Origin: VBWE01 sp943372645
GTDB taxonomy: Bacteria; Bacteroidota; Bacteroidia; Palsa-965
Reading direction: 5' to 3'
Assembly (NCBI GenBank): GCA_943372645.1
Contig: CALRZN010000018.1
Coordinates: forward strand, 56,553 to 120,552
Length of the DNA: 64,000 nt
The position numbers and the translations under genes were made by a program. The notes under the pieces are model-generated. The model had not been told where the DNA came from, made no database searches, and saw only the letters and a program-made list of their open reading frames with translations. Positions 51,618-61,835 of this stretch are shown here, piece by piece (position 1 is the stretch's first letter; each line of letters starts with the position of its first letter).

Positions 51618-51768
51618 TATTTTATTGATTTTCAGCGTTTTGTGGGTGTGAGTCGCTGTTGAAAACTTTGGGCCTGGTTTTTTTGTCAAAAAGTTGACAG
51701 CTAAGCAATTATGTTCTAAATTGCAAGCGGCAAATTGAAATACATTTTTAAAGTAAAAAACACCAAAC

Positions 51769-54700
51769 ATGATCCAACGTTATCTGACTTCGATCATCAG
51801 ACGGGCTACCATTACTGCTTTGGCAGTGGTACTGGGCGTTCCGGCGATGATTGCACAACCGGGCTTCTCGGGAGGGAGCGCGGCCGGTGCAGCTGATTCG
51901 CTGTCGGGCTTTAATGCAGCAAAACTGCAGCAACGGTTCGACGCAAGCGGATTACAACCCTGGGAAGCACAGCTTGCCCTGAAAAAAGCGGAGCGGCGCT
52001 ACATCGACCGCAAGTACAGTATCGGAAGCTATTCCAAAAACGGGCAGCAGCGCGCAAACAACCCGCCGCCAACAGTTCAGGCACCATGTACCAACATGGA
52101 TTTTGAGACCGGTAACTTCACCGGTTGGACTGGTTCGGTAGGCGACAACAACCTGAACTCCAACGGTCCGTTGCAGAACATTGTTCCCGGCCTCCAGAGT
52201 ACCACCATGAATGCGTTACTCACCGATGCAGCTGCGCGTCATACTATCATTTCATCTGCGTTCGGTAACGATCCGTGCGGCGGATTTCCAGGTGTTGCAC
52301 CGGGCGGTAACTACTCGGTTCGTCTCGGCGGAACAACCGCAAACTACCAGGGCGAAATTCTTGAACAGACTTTTACTGTTGCCCCGGGTAACACTGCTTT
52401 CACCTACCAGTACGCGGTAGTGTTGAACGACGGCGGACACTCGGCGGGCGAACAGCCGTATTTTAAAATTGAAATGTTTGACCAGTCGGGAAACCTTATT
52501 CCCTGCTCGCAGTATTACGTGGAAGCCAGCGGAACCATTCCCGGTTTTCAGACCTGCGGAGTAGGTACCTGGTACAAGCCGTGGACAACCGTAAGTATTA
52601 ACCTGCTGGCATATGTTGCACAAAACGTAACCATTCGTTTCACGGTTGCCGGTTGTATTTATGCCGGTCACTACGGATACGCGTACGTTGATGCTTCCTG
52701 CCAGCCATACAGCATTTCACAAACCGACTCGCTGTGCCAGGGAAGTTCCATACAAATCGCCGCGCCACCGGGCGCACAAAGTTACTCGTGGGCGCCCACT
52801 GGTCAAACCACGGACACGATAACGGTGTCCACGCCAGGAACGTACACGGTAACGATGGTTTCCGTCACGGGATGCCCGTCATCCCTCACGCATGTGGTGG
52901 CACAGCATCCGCAGCCCAATGCCAACTTTACGTTTATAAACCCGAACTGTACACCGAATGTCACGTTTACGAATAATTCGACCATCAGTACAGGGAGTAT
53001 GACCTACGTCTGGGACTTCGGGGATGGCAGTCCGCTGAGTAATACGACAAGTCCATCGCATACCTATCCACCGGGCAATTATACGGTAACGCTTATAGCA
53101 ACAGGACCGGGAGGCTGTTCCGATACGACCACCATGGTTGTTAATCCCGCGAACGGGGGCATGGCCGCATTCTCCGCCACTACGGTGTGTATGAACAGTC
53201 CGACGGTGTTTACCGATCAGTCGCAGCCATCAACGGGATGGCACTGGGACTTCGGGGTAACATCGCAGACAAACGATACGTCGAACCTGCAGAGCCCGAC
53301 ATTTACCTATCCGTCACCAGGCACATATACAGTAACCTTAACGGCACAGACAACGCCCTGTCCTTCCTACATCACGCAGGTGATTACAGTGAATCCGTTG
53401 CCGACGGCCAGTTTCTCGTCTAACGCAAGTTGTACAAATACAACTGTAACGTTTACGGATCTTTCCACCGTTACCAACCCGAATACGATTGCAAGCTGGA
53501 GCTGGAACTTTGGTGATCCGCCATCAGGTGGAAACAATACCAGCACGGTTCAAAGTCCAACGCATACGTTCTCTGCTGTAGGTAGCTATACGGTAACACT
53601 TACTGTAACTTCGAGTACCGGATGTGTGAGCACGATCAACATGCCTGTTTCGGTAGGTGCGCCGCCGGTAGCTTCATTTACGAGCACACCGGTTTGTACG
53701 AACTCGCCCATGCCATTTACCAATACTTCGGTAAGTGCCAATACGTATTTCTGGGACTTCGGAACGTTCCTGACCACTGATACCAGCAGCCTGGCCAGCC
53801 CGTCTTACACGTACACCCAAGCCGGAACATACACCGTAACGCTTATTTCGTCAGCGGGTTCAGGATGTTCGGATACCGCTACGATGGTGGTAACCGTTAA
53901 CCCAGGCCCGGCACCGTCGTACACCGCATCGCAGGTTTGTCTTGGTTCAGCAACGAACTTCAACAACCTGTCAACGATTACTGTAGGTTCAATCACCAAC
54001 GTACACTGGGATTTTGGAGTAACCACGCAGACGAATGATACGTCCAACATAAACGCACCAGTATTCGCGTTCCCGTCAGCAGGTACGTATAACGTAACAC
54101 TTACGGTTACCTCAAATAATGGATGCCAGAGTGTACTTACCCAGGCGGTAACAGTGAATCCGCTTCCGACGGCTTCATTCTCCAACGGCCCGGCCTGTGT
54201 AAATGCCCAGATGGCCTTTACCGATCTTTCTACCGTGGTTTCCGGTAACGTTACCAGCTGGTCGTGGGATTTTGGTGATGGCTCGCCGCTGGGTAATACG
54301 CAGAATCCTTCACACGGCTATGGTAACAGCAGCTCAACCTACACCGTTACACTGATTGTAGGTACTGCCCTCGGATGCCTGGATACCGTGCAGCAGGTGG
54401 TTAACATCAGCCCGACACCGGTTCCTTTATTTGTAGCAGATACCTTAAATGGCTGCGCACCGCTGTGTGTAAACTTTACCGATCAGAGTACGGTGAGCAC
54501 GGGAACACTTACCGGATGGACCTGGGATTACGGCGACGGCTCTCCATTCGGCTTTACACAAAACCCGCAGCATTGTTATACCACAGCTGGTACATACAGT
54601 GTAACGTTAACTGTTACATCGAACAACGGTTGTGCGGCTACACTTACTATTCCGAGTTACATTACCGTTTATCCGCAGCCGGTTGCAGCCTTTACTGCTA

Positions 54701-55221
54701 CACCGCCGGTAACTTCGGTGCTGAATACAACGATCATGTTTACCGATAATTCAACCGGACAGCCGAACAACTGGGTTTGGGATTTCGGTGATTTCATCGG
54801 TACTTCAACGGTGCAGAATCCGACGTACACCTATAACAATGAAATTTCGTTCACGTATACGGTGTCGCTTATTGTTACGAACCAGTATGGTTGTACAGAC
54901 ACAGCGCGTATGCCGGTTGAAATTCAGCCCGAGTTTACGTTCTACATTCCCAATGCCTTTACACCGAACGGGGACGGTAAAAACGACCTGTTTTTCGGAA
55001 CCGGTATCGGCATTGATAAATACGACATCTGGATTTTTGACCGCTGGGGCAATATGATTTTCCATGGTCAGAACCTGAATGATTTCTGGGATGGCCGTGT
55101 ACACAAAGCCGGCAGCAGCCTCGATATCTGCCAGCAGGATGTGTATGTATGGAAAGTGGCGCTTACCGATGTGTTCGGTAAAAACCACAAGTACATTGGT
55201 CATGTATCGCTGATCAAATAA
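51769..55221 (+). CDS. giant PKD-domain protein with gliding-motility-associated (CHU_C, T9SS type B) C-terminal domain
   Basis: 1150 residues. After a signal peptide (ending PAMIAQ) and a short helical part comes a lectin- or CBM-like domain (about 105-305: CTNMDFETGNFTGWTGSVGD, VRLGGTTANYQGEILEQTFT). An Ig-like segment (about 305-375) and eight PKD domains follow (about 380-1050), each with a W[DN][FY]G core and a YTVTL strand. The C-terminal CHU_C domain has IPNAFTPNGDGKNDLFFGTG and WIFDRWGNMIFHG, the T9SS type B export signal. It is probably a surface adhesin or matrix protein. Unlike the cargo at 3436 it has no PorP/SprF gene beside it. A strong terminator follows. Confidence 0.93.
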   Translation: MIQRYLTSIIRRATITALAVVLGVPAMIAQPGFSGGSAAGAADSLSGFNAAKLQQRFDASGLQPWEAQLALKKAERRYIDRKYSIGSYSKNGQQRANNPPPTVQAPCTNMDFETGNFTGWTGSVGDNNLNSNGPLQNIVPGLQSTTMNALLTDAAARHTIISSAFGNDPCGGFPGVAPGGNYSVRLGGTTANYQGEILEQTFTVAPGNTAFTYQYAVVLNDGGHSAGEQPYFKIEMFDQSGNLIPCSQYYVEASGTIPGFQTCGVGTWYKPWTTVSINLLAYVAQNVTIRFTVAGCIYAGHYGYAYVDASCQPYSISQTDSLCQGSSIQIAAPPGAQSYSWAPTGQTTDTITVSTPGTYTVTMVSVTGCPSSLTHVVAQHPQPNANFTFINPNCTPNVTFTNNSTISTGSMTYVWDFGDGSPLSNTTSPSHTYPPGNYTVTLIATGPGGCSDTTTMVVNPANGGMAAFSATTVCMNSPTVFTDQSQPSTGWHWDFGVTSQTNDTSNLQSPTFTYPSPGTYTVTLTAQTTPCPSYITQVITVNPLPTASFSSNASCTNTTVTFTDLSTVTNPNTIASWSWNFGDPPSGGNNTSTVQSPTHTFSAVGSYTVTLTVTSSTGCVSTINMPVSVGAPPVASFTSTPVCTNSPMPFTNTSVSANTYFWDFGTFLTTDTSSLASPSYTYTQAGTYTVTLISSAGSGCSDTATMVVTVNPGPAPSYTASQVCLGSATNFNNLSTITVGSITNVHWDFGVTTQTNDTSNINAPVFAFPSAGTYNVTLTVTSNNGCQSVLTQAVTVNPLPTASFSNGPACVNAQMAFTDLSTVVSGNVTSWSWDFGDGSPLGNTQNPSHGYGNSSSTYTVTLIVGTALGCLDTVQQVVNISPTPVPLFVADTLNGCAPLCVNFTDQSTVSTGTLTGWTWDYGDGSPFGFTQNPQHCYTTAGTYSVTLTVTSNNGCAATLTIPSYITVYPQPVAAFTATPPVTSVLNTTIMFTDNSTGQPNNWVWDFGDFIGTSTVQNPTYTYNNEISFTYTVSLIVTNQYGCTDTARMPVEIQPEFTFYIPNAFTPNGDGKNDLFFGTGIGIDKYDIWIFDRWGNMIFHGQNLNDFWDGRVHKAGSSLDICQQDVYVWKVALTDVFGKNHKYIGHVSLIK

Positions 55222-55236
55222 GCCGAAAAACGAATA

Positions 55237-55277
55237 AACGAAAAGACCGTCTGAAAGGGCGGTCTTTTTCGTTTTTC
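55237..55277 (+). terminator. intrinsic terminator after the PKD/CHU_C gene
   Basis: AAAAGACCGTC pairs with GGCGGTCTTTTT (one mismatch, small loop), followed by a T-rich tract, 16-56 nt after the stop at 55221. Confidence 0.85.
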
Positions 55278-55293
55278 AGCACCGCATTCCGAC

Positions 55294-55301
55294 TATCTTT
55301 G
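55294..55301 (+). promoter_or_regulatory. -7 element of the sugar kinase gene
   Basis: TATCTTTG, perfect TAnnTTTG, 6 nt before the ATG at 55308. It decides the start: an in-frame TTG at 55299 overlaps the element. Confidence 0.55.
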
Positions 55302-55307
55302 CCGGGT

Positions 55308-56156
55308 ATGGTAACATTAATTGCCGACAGTGGTTCGACCAAAACAGACTGGCGTCTCGTTGATAGCGAAGGCCGTATTCAGCAGCAACAGACCGAAGGG
55401 TACAACCCGCTTTTTATAACGCCGGAACAGATGCGGGAAAGCCTGCGGCAGCAACTGCTTCCTGCACTTGAAAACATGCAGGAACCGGTAAGCCAGGTGT
55501 TTTTTTACGGTTCAGGTTGCGGCACGGCTGCGCGCCAGGCCGAAGTGGCAGCAACGATTCAGGAGGCATTTCCCGGTGCGCGTGTGGATGTGCAGAGCGA
55601 TATGCTGGGCGCTGCGCGGGCGTTGTGCAACAAAACAAACGGTATGGCTGTGATTCTCGGAACGGGTTCCAATTCCTGCCTGTCCGATGGTTTTTCCGTT
55701 ACGGCATCACGCCCCTCGCTTGGTTTTATTCTTGGCGATGAAGGTAGCGGCGCCGACATCGGAAAAAAACTGCTCACCGATTATTTATACGGCAACCTGC
55801 CGCAAAGCATGCAGGCGCGGTTTGAAAAACGGTTTGGTGACGACCGCGCCGTGTTTATCGAAAACGTGTACCGCAAACCGTTTCCGAACCGGTACCTCGC
55901 TTCGTTCAGCAAATTTGTGTACCAGAACCTGAATGAAATCTATTGCAGCGATATGGTTGCCGATCGGTTCCGCGCGTTTTTCCGTGTACACATTATGCGT
56001 TACGAAAACTGGCAACAGTTGCCCATGCATTGCACCGGCTCCGTTGCGTTTTATTACAGCAACATTTTACGCGCAGTGGCTGCCGAACAGGGCGTGCGCA
56101 TCGGTACAATTACTGAAACGCCGATTGCAGCGCTGGCCTTGTATCACCTCGAATAA
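55308..56156 (+). CDS. BadF/BadG/BcrA/BcrD-type ATPase, N-acetylglucosamine kinase-like
   Basis: 282 residues, ASKHA fold. LIADSGSTKTDWRLVDSEGR is the phosphate-1 loop; MAVILGTGSNSCLSDG is the phosphate-2 and sugar region; GFILGDEGSGADIGKKLLTD is the adenosine-side motif. This pattern is typical of Bacteroidota N-acetylglucosamine kinase-like proteins, which would phosphorylate amino sugars, perhaps from wall recycling. The substrate is not proven. It converges with tsaD, with 1 nt between the stops. Confidence 0.87.
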   Translation: MVTLIADSGSTKTDWRLVDSEGRIQQQQTEGYNPLFITPEQMRESLRQQLLPALENMQEPVSQVFFYGSGCGTAARQAEVAATIQEAFPGARVDVQSDMLGAARALCNKTNGMAVILGTGSNSCLSDGFSVTASRPSLGFILGDEGSGADIGKKLLTDYLYGNLPQSMQARFEKRFGDDRAVFIENVYRKPFPNRYLASFSKFVYQNLNEIYCSDMVADRFRAFFRVHIMRYENWQQLPMHCTGSVAFYYSNILRAVAAEQGVRIGTITETPIAALALYHLE

Positions 56157-56157
56157 T

Positions 56158-57183
56158 TTAAACGGTATATCGTGCCAGCGGCGTAATATCCTGCCCGCAG
56201 AAGTCGTTGTTCAGGAATTTAAAATCGCCGGCCATGGCAATCATCGCCGCATTATCAGTGCAGTAGGCAAACGGCGGGATAAAAATCGCGATGTTTTTAT
56301 CTGCACCGAGTTGGGTAAGCGCTTTGCGTAATCCGTTATTTGCAGAAACACCGCCTGCAATGGCCACCTGTTTGATTCCTGTCTGCTGCACGGCCTGTTC
56401 CACGCGTTTGAGCAGCGCTTTAACAATGGCGTGTTGAATGGAGGCACAAATATCGGCAAGGTTGTTTTTTACAAAATCCGGATCGGCGGCTGTTTTATCG
56501 CGCACAAAATAGAGGAACGCCGTTTTCAATCCGCTGAAACTGAAACCGAGTCCGGGCACGTGTGCGCCGGGAAACGGGAACGCTTTCGGATTGCCTTCGG
56601 CCGCATATTTATCAATGAGCGGGCCGCCGGGGTAGGGCAGGCCGAGTATTTTGGCCGCTTTATCAAACGCCTCACCGGCCGCATCGTCCTGGGTTTCGCC
56701 CAGTATTTCGTAGGTAAAGGGATCGGAAATTTTTAACAGTTGCGTATGCCCGCCCGAAACGGTGAGGCAGAGAAACGGAAACTGCGGCTGCGGGCGTTCC
56801 TGTTCGTCGCGGATGAAGTGTGCGAGCACGTGGGCCTGCATGTGGTTTACTTCAATAAGCGGCAGGTTGCGCGCAAGGGCAAACGCCTTGGCAAACGAGG
56901 TGCCTACGAGCAGCGCGCCCATCAGTCCGGGCCCGCGTGTGAAGGCCACCGCACTCAGGTCGGCAGCTGTAATACCCGCCTGCTGCAGCGCTGCACCCAC
57001 CACGGGAACAATGTGCTGCTGGTGCGCACGGGAGGCCAGTTCTGGAACCACGCCGCCCCACAGCCGGTGCACATCCTGCCCGGCAACAACATTGGCAAGC
57101 AATTTGCCGTTTTTAATAACGGCGGCAGCGGTTTCATCACAGGATGATTCGATGCCAAGAATGATGCGCTGCCTGCTCTCCAT
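56158..57183 (-). CDS. tsaD: tRNA N6-adenosine threonylcarbamoyltransferase
   Basis: 341 residues, normal. It transfers the threonylcarbamoyl group to A37 of ANN-decoding tRNAs with TsaB and TsaE (not in the window). LGIESSCDETAAAVIKNGKL starts it; INVNHMQAHVLAHF-type metal ligands are in LPLIEVNHMQAHVLAHFIRD; FPFLCLTVSGGHTQLLKI and VAIAGGVSANNGLRKAL complete the ASKHA signatures. It is divergent from tamB, with start codons 38 nt apart. Confidence 0.97.
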   Translation of the reverse strand: MESRQRIILGIESSCDETAAAVIKNGKLLANVVAGQDVHRLWGGVVPELASRAHQQHIVPVVGAALQQAGITAADLSAVAFTRGPGLMGALLVGTSFAKAFALARNLPLIEVNHMQAHVLAHFIRDEQERPQPQFPFLCLTVSGGHTQLLKISDPFTYEILGETQDDAAGEAFDKAAKILGLPYPGGPLIDKYAAEGNPKAFPFPGAHVPGLGFSFSGLKTAFLYFVRDKTAADPDFVKNNLADICASIQHAIVKALLKRVEQAVQQTGIKQVAIAGGVSANNGLRKALTQLGADKNIAIFIPPFAYCTDNAAMIAMAGDFKFLNNDFCGQDITPLARYTV

Positions 57184-57191
57184 AGTTTGTT

Positions 57192-57199
57192 TACCTTTG
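57192..57199 (+). promoter_or_regulatory. -7 element of tamB in the tsaD-tamB gap
   Basis: TACCTTTG, perfect TAnnTTTG, 22 nt before the tamB ATG at 57222. It lies in a 38-nt gap between divergent starts, so the tsaD promoter must overlap or lie inside tamB. Confidence 0.5.
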
Positions 57200-57221
57200 T
57201 TAATTGGGTTAATCCCGAATT

Positions 57222-60200
57222 ATGCTGCGCAAAATTATTAAAAAGCTGACGCGTTTCGTGCTCTGGACACTGGGTTCCCTGGTTGTCCTGCTCGTTATTG
57301 CGTATTTTGCGCTGCAAAGCCCTCCTGTTCAGACCTGGCTGGCCCAGCGCGCGGCCGGCTGGCTCTCTGACGAACTGGGTACCCGCGTAACCGTTGGCGG
57401 TGTAAACATCGAATTCGTCAAAAAAATTGTCCTGGAAGATGTTTACATCGAAGACAAACACCAGGATACCATCCTGCTCGCCAGCCGCCTCAAGGTAGAT
57501 ATTTCTGATTTCAGTTACGATTCGAAATACATGAACATCGCCGATATCGCTTTGGTGGATGCGCGTATCAAACTGAAAAAGTACCCCAATGAACGCGGTC
57601 TGAATTACCGCTTTATCCTCAAATATTTTGATTCGGGCGATACCACGAAACCAAAATCGAAGTCGCCGTGGCGCGTTGACCTGGGTACTATTAACCTTAC
57701 AAACGTTGATCTCGATTACACCGATACGCGTGATACGGCGCAATCGCGTGGGATGGATTTTGAAGACATCCGTGTGCGGAGTATCAATGCACGTATTTCG
57801 CAGTTTAATCCGCAGGATACCACCACGCAGTTTAAGATTGATTACCTCGCGGCAACGGAGCGGAGCGGGTTTACGCTGCGCAACCTCACCACGCAGGTAA
57901 CGGTAACGCCGAAAGCCATCCAGTTAGACAACCTCAACATCCGCACACCGGAAAGCAATGTGAACGGATTTCTCGGATTTCATTTCAACACGATTGAAGA
58001 TATCGAAGACGATTTTATTCATCTCGTGGAAATGGACGGGCATTTTTACAACACGGCGCTGGAGATGTCGGACATTGCCTATTTCGCACCGGAACTGAAA
58101 GGCATGCGCAAACGCATCAGCCTCACCGGCGATGTGAAAGGCAAGGTGGACCGCCTGCGCTGCAAGGATGTGGACATTGTGTTCGGCGACCGTTCGCGTA
58201 TTTCGGGGGATTTCAGTTTCACCGGCCTGCCGGATATTGATGAAACGAACATGTACTTCAAAATCCGCGACCTCACCACGAACAAAAAAGACCTGGAAGA
58301 CATTCCGCTTTACCCGTTCGACAGCGGCAAACTGCTGGAAACGCCTGAAGGTTTTGCTTCGCTGGGCGATCTGCATTTCAAAGGCGGTTTCGAAGGTTTC
58401 CTGCACGATTTTGTGGCTTACGGCGATTGCAACACAGCCATCGGCAACATATCGTTGCGCGATTTTGCATTCATTGATGGGGGCGAAGGACAGAAAATCA
58501 ACTTCAGCGGCGAACACCTCCGGGCCGATAACTTTAACATCGGCACTTATCTCGGCATTCCCGAAATGGGAAATATTACCGCCGATCTGAAAGTGAGCGG
58601 CAGCGGGCTGAAAGCAGACAATATTGTTTCGGAACTGCAGGGACAGGTGCACAGCTTTACTTATAACAACTATGCATACCACAACCTGGATGTGAACGGG
58701 GTGCTTTCGAAGCGCAATTTCAGCGGGGAACTGAAAGTGAACGAAGAAAACATCGAGATGGATTTTAACGGGGATGTGAACTACAGCGGTAAACTGCCCG
58801 TGATGAATTTCCATGCGGAGATTGCCCATGCCAACATGGTGGCGCTGCATTTTATGGATACGAAAGACACCGTGATGCTGAAAACCGTAGCCGATTTTGC
58901 AATTACCGGCGATAACCTCGATAACCTGAGTGGTTCGGCGATACTGCGGAATCTCGATTACAAACGCAATTCGGAAAAATACCACATCAACGAAATCAAA
59001 CTGGAGGCAGATGAAAACAAAATCGCCAAAAGTTTATTCCTGAAAGGCGATTTTATTGATGCCAATATCATCGGCACGTTTAAAATTGAAGAGCTTGGTG
59101 AATCGGTGAAAGACATTATGTCGGCTTACCTGCCTGCGTATTTTCCGCCGCGTTCCGAAAAGAAAAAGAAACTTTCGGAACAGAATTTTGGGTATAATTT
59201 TGATTTTGAAGGCAACACGGATCCGATACAGATCCTCGTTCCCGGCCTGCAGATTGCGCGCGGCACCCATTTCGGCGGTCGTGTGAATACCGCGCAACAG
59301 GAAATTTCGGGATCACTCACGTCTACCAATATTACATTCGATAAACGTAGCGTGCAGGGTATCGGTATTTATGCAAGCAAAGCCGGAAACAAACTGAACC
59401 TGAATGGCGGTATAAACCGCATCCAGTTTAACGATACGCTGTGGGTGGGTGGCTTAACGCTGAACGGCAATGCGCTGAACAACGTGGTAGATTACACCAT
59501 TGCCTGGGACAACAAAACACAGCATACAAACAAAGGTGGTTTTTCCGGCGTAGCCAATTTCTTTTCGCCGAAATCGTTTGAAATTGTGATGAACAAAGGG
59601 CAGGTGAGCCTCGAAGACTCCACATGGACGGCCGATCCGAATGCGAACTTCCGCGTGGACTCGAGCCAGGTGATGGTGAGCAACTTTATGTTCCGCTCCG
59701 GCAAACAGGGTATCGGTGCCAGCGGTATTGTGGGTAAAAATCCGTACGACAAACTACAGATCACCCTGCAGAAGTTTAATCTCGCTGTATTGAACCGTTT
59801 TACCGGGAATGACCTGAAGATGAATGGCATTGTGAACGGAAATGTACACCTCAGCAGCCTGTACACGGATGTGGTGTTTGACAGTGATATCCGCTTTACC
59901 GATTTCTGGCTGAACAACAAACGCATCGGCAGCGGTGACGTAAAAGCAGACTGGCTGGCTGATAAACAGGCCATCAAACTGAACGGCGGTTTTACCAAGG
60001 TGTTCGGCACAACGGTTTCGACCCAGAAAACACTGGAGTTCGACGGCTATTATTACCCGAAACAGAAAGAAAACAGCTTAGACATTGCACTTACGATGAA
60101 TTACATTGACCTGAGCATGTTTGCGCCGTATGTGAAAGACTACTGCAGCGTGTTTCTCGGCGATATTGTGAAAGGCAGTGCCAAACTCACCGGCACACCG

Positions 60201-61814
60201 GAAAAACCCGTGCTGAACGGCGATGCAATCGTGTCATCTAAAAAAATTCAGATTGATTACCTGAACACGTACATCAGTTTCAACAACCAGAAAATTACCA
60301 TTGAAGGCGATCCGTTTTCGTACAGTTCGTTTGCGGTGGACAGTTTTTATTTCTTCGATCCGCACGGCGATACGGCGATTATCCTGAACGGTCACCTGTT
60401 TCATAAAAACTTCAGCAATTTCAACCTTGACTTTGACGTGCAACTGAAACATTTCCAGGTGTTGAATACCGTTCCGAAAGACAACGAGCTGTATTACGGC
60501 CAGTTGTTTACCAGCGGTGAAGTAAACATTTACGGACTGCTGGATGATGTGCACATGGATGCAAACCTGCGCACCGACAAGATTAAAAAAGGACGCGGCC
60601 TGATGGCAGAGGCGGTTTCGTCCACCTTCAACATACCAATGGAAACCGTAGATGAAGTGGGTGAAAACGATTTCATCACGTTTAAAAAAGATACCACGCT
60701 GAATAATGATCCGGTCAAAACCAATTACACCGGCATAACCATTGACATGTATGTGGAAGCAACGCCCGACTGCGAGGTGAAACTGATTTTTGATGAAAAG
60801 GTAGGCGACGTAATTACCGCCCGCGGCAGCGGCGACCTGCGGATGCAGATTTCATCGAGCGGCGATTTTAAACTGTTCGGTGATTATCACGTGCAGCAGG
60901 GGGAATATTTGTTCACGCTGAAAAACCTGATCAACAAGAAATTTACCATTGACCCGGGTGGATCAATTGTGTGGACCGGCGACCCGTACAAAGCCGAAAT
61001 GACGATGGCTGCTACCTATAAAGTGACAACATCGGTGAAACCGTTTTTCCCGTACGATTCGCTGGATATATACAGCCGCCAGTATCCCGTTGAGTGTAAA
61101 CTGCTGCTTACCGGTGACCTGATGAAACCGGACATTAATTTTGATGTGCAGCTGCCCGGTGCTGATCCTGCAGTAAACGAAGGCGTTCAGCGTTTTCTTC
61201 AGACGGAAGAAGAACGCAATAAACAGGTGTTTGCGCTGCTCGTGATGAACAGTTTTATTACGCCTGCGGAATACCGCGAGCTTGGATACTCCACCGGAAC
61301 AAACAATGCGCTGTATTCCACCGGTACGGAGCTGCTGTCGGCGCAGATCAGCAACTGGCTTTCGCAGATCAGTAATGAATTTGATTTTGGTGTTATTTTC
61401 CGGCCCGACGACGAACTCAGTAACCAGGAACTGCGTGTGTACATGGGCACGCAGGTGCTGAACGACCGGCTGACGATTGACGGAAACCTGGGGGTGCAGA
61501 GCCAGACATCGTCAACCAACAACATTGTGGGTGATGTAAACGTGGAATACAAAATTACCGACGACGGTAAAGTGCGCCTGAAAGCGTTTAACCGGTCCAT
61601 TGACAATACGCTGAACACAGCAGGTGTTCCTTACACGCAGGGTGTGGGTGTATTTTACCGCGAAGATTTTGATACCGTTGCGGAGCTGTATCGCCGTTAC
61701 CTGCTTTGGATTAAAACCGACCGGCAGAAAAAAGCCACCGAACCGAAAGCGCCGCAGCCAGCAGAAAAACCGCAAACCGACCCGGTGCCGGCACCGCCTT
61801 CGAAAACGGAATAG
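57222..61814 (+). CDS. tamB: translocation and assembly module protein TamB (DUF490)
   Basis: 1530 residues. An inner-membrane-anchored, periplasm-spanning AsmA/TamB-type bridge thought to move phospholipids or help assemble outer-membrane proteins. The N-terminal helix (about 13-32, LWTLGSLVVLLVIAYFALQS) is the anchor. AsmA-like SPPVQTWLAQRAAGWLSDEL and GTRVTVGGVNIEF follow, then about 1000 residues of repeated beta strands and a C-terminal DUF490 domain (about 1080-1480: KLTGTPEKPVLNGDAIVSSK-type, QGEYLFTLKNLINKKFTIDP, GGSIVWTGDPYKAEM). It ends in a Pro/Lys-rich tail. The size matches Bacteroidota TamB. No TamA/BamA-like partner is in the window. Confidence 0.93.
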   Translation: MLRKIIKKLTRFVLWTLGSLVVLLVIAYFALQSPPVQTWLAQRAAGWLSDELGTRVTVGGVNIEFVKKIVLEDVYIEDKHQDTILLASRLKVDISDFSYDSKYMNIADIALVDARIKLKKYPNERGLNYRFILKYFDSGDTTKPKSKSPWRVDLGTINLTNVDLDYTDTRDTAQSRGMDFEDIRVRSINARISQFNPQDTTTQFKIDYLAATERSGFTLRNLTTQVTVTPKAIQLDNLNIRTPESNVNGFLGFHFNTIEDIEDDFIHLVEMDGHFYNTALEMSDIAYFAPELKGMRKRISLTGDVKGKVDRLRCKDVDIVFGDRSRISGDFSFTGLPDIDETNMYFKIRDLTTNKKDLEDIPLYPFDSGKLLETPEGFASLGDLHFKGGFEGFLHDFVAYGDCNTAIGNISLRDFAFIDGGEGQKINFSGEHLRADNFNIGTYLGIPEMGNITADLKVSGSGLKADNIVSELQGQVHSFTYNNYAYHNLDVNGVLSKRNFSGELKVNEENIEMDFNGDVNYSGKLPVMNFHAEIAHANMVALHFMDTKDTVMLKTVADFAITGDNLDNLSGSAILRNLDYKRNSEKYHINEIKLEADENKIAKSLFLKGDFIDANIIGTFKIEELGESVKDIMSAYLPAYFPPRSEKKKKLSEQNFGYNFDFEGNTDPIQILVPGLQIARGTHFGGRVNTAQQEISGSLTSTNITFDKRSVQGIGIYASKAGNKLNLNGGINRIQFNDTLWVGGLTLNGNALNNVVDYTIAWDNKTQHTNKGGFSGVANFFSPKSFEIVMNKGQVSLEDSTWTADPNANFRVDSSQVMVSNFMFRSGKQGIGASGIVGKNPYDKLQITLQKFNLAVLNRFTGNDLKMNGIVNGNVHLSSLYTDVVFDSDIRFTDFWLNNKRIGSGDVKADWLADKQAIKLNGGFTKVFGTTVSTQKTLEFDGYYYPKQKENSLDIALTMNYIDLSMFAPYVKDYCSVFLGDIVKGSAKLTGTPEKPVLNGDAIVSSKKIQIDYLNTYISFNNQKITIEGDPFSYSSFAVDSFYFFDPHGDTAIILNGHLFHKNFSNFNLDFDVQLKHFQVLNTVPKDNELYYGQLFTSGEVNIYGLLDDVHMDANLRTDKIKKGRGLMAEAVSSTFNIPMETVDEVGENDFITFKKDTTLNNDPVKTNYTGITIDMYVEATPDCEVKLIFDEKVGDVITARGSGDLRMQISSSGDFKLFGDYHVQQGEYLFTLKNLINKKFTIDPGGSIVWTGDPYKAEMTMAATYKVTTSVKPFFPYDSLDIYSRQYPVECKLLLTGDLMKPDINFDVQLPGADPAVNEGVQRFLQTEEERNKQVFALLVMNSFITPAEYRELGYSTGTNNALYSTGTELLSAQISNWLSQISNEFDFGVIFRPDDELSNQELRVYMGTQVLNDRLTIDGNLGVQSQTSSTNNIVGDVNVEYKITDDGKVRLKAFNRSIDNTLNTAGVPYTQGVGVFYREDFDTVAELYRRYLLWIKTDRQKKATEPKAPQPAEKPQTDPVPAPPSKTE

Positions 61815-61823
61815 TTTCTTTGT

Positions 61824-61831
61824 TACTTTTG
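61824..61831 (+). promoter_or_regulatory. rimM -7 element, 4 nt from the start codon
   Basis: TACTTTTG, perfect TAnnTTTG, ending 4 nt before the ATG at 61836 and just after the tamB stop. Confidence 0.5.
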
Positions 61832-61835
61832 CCAC

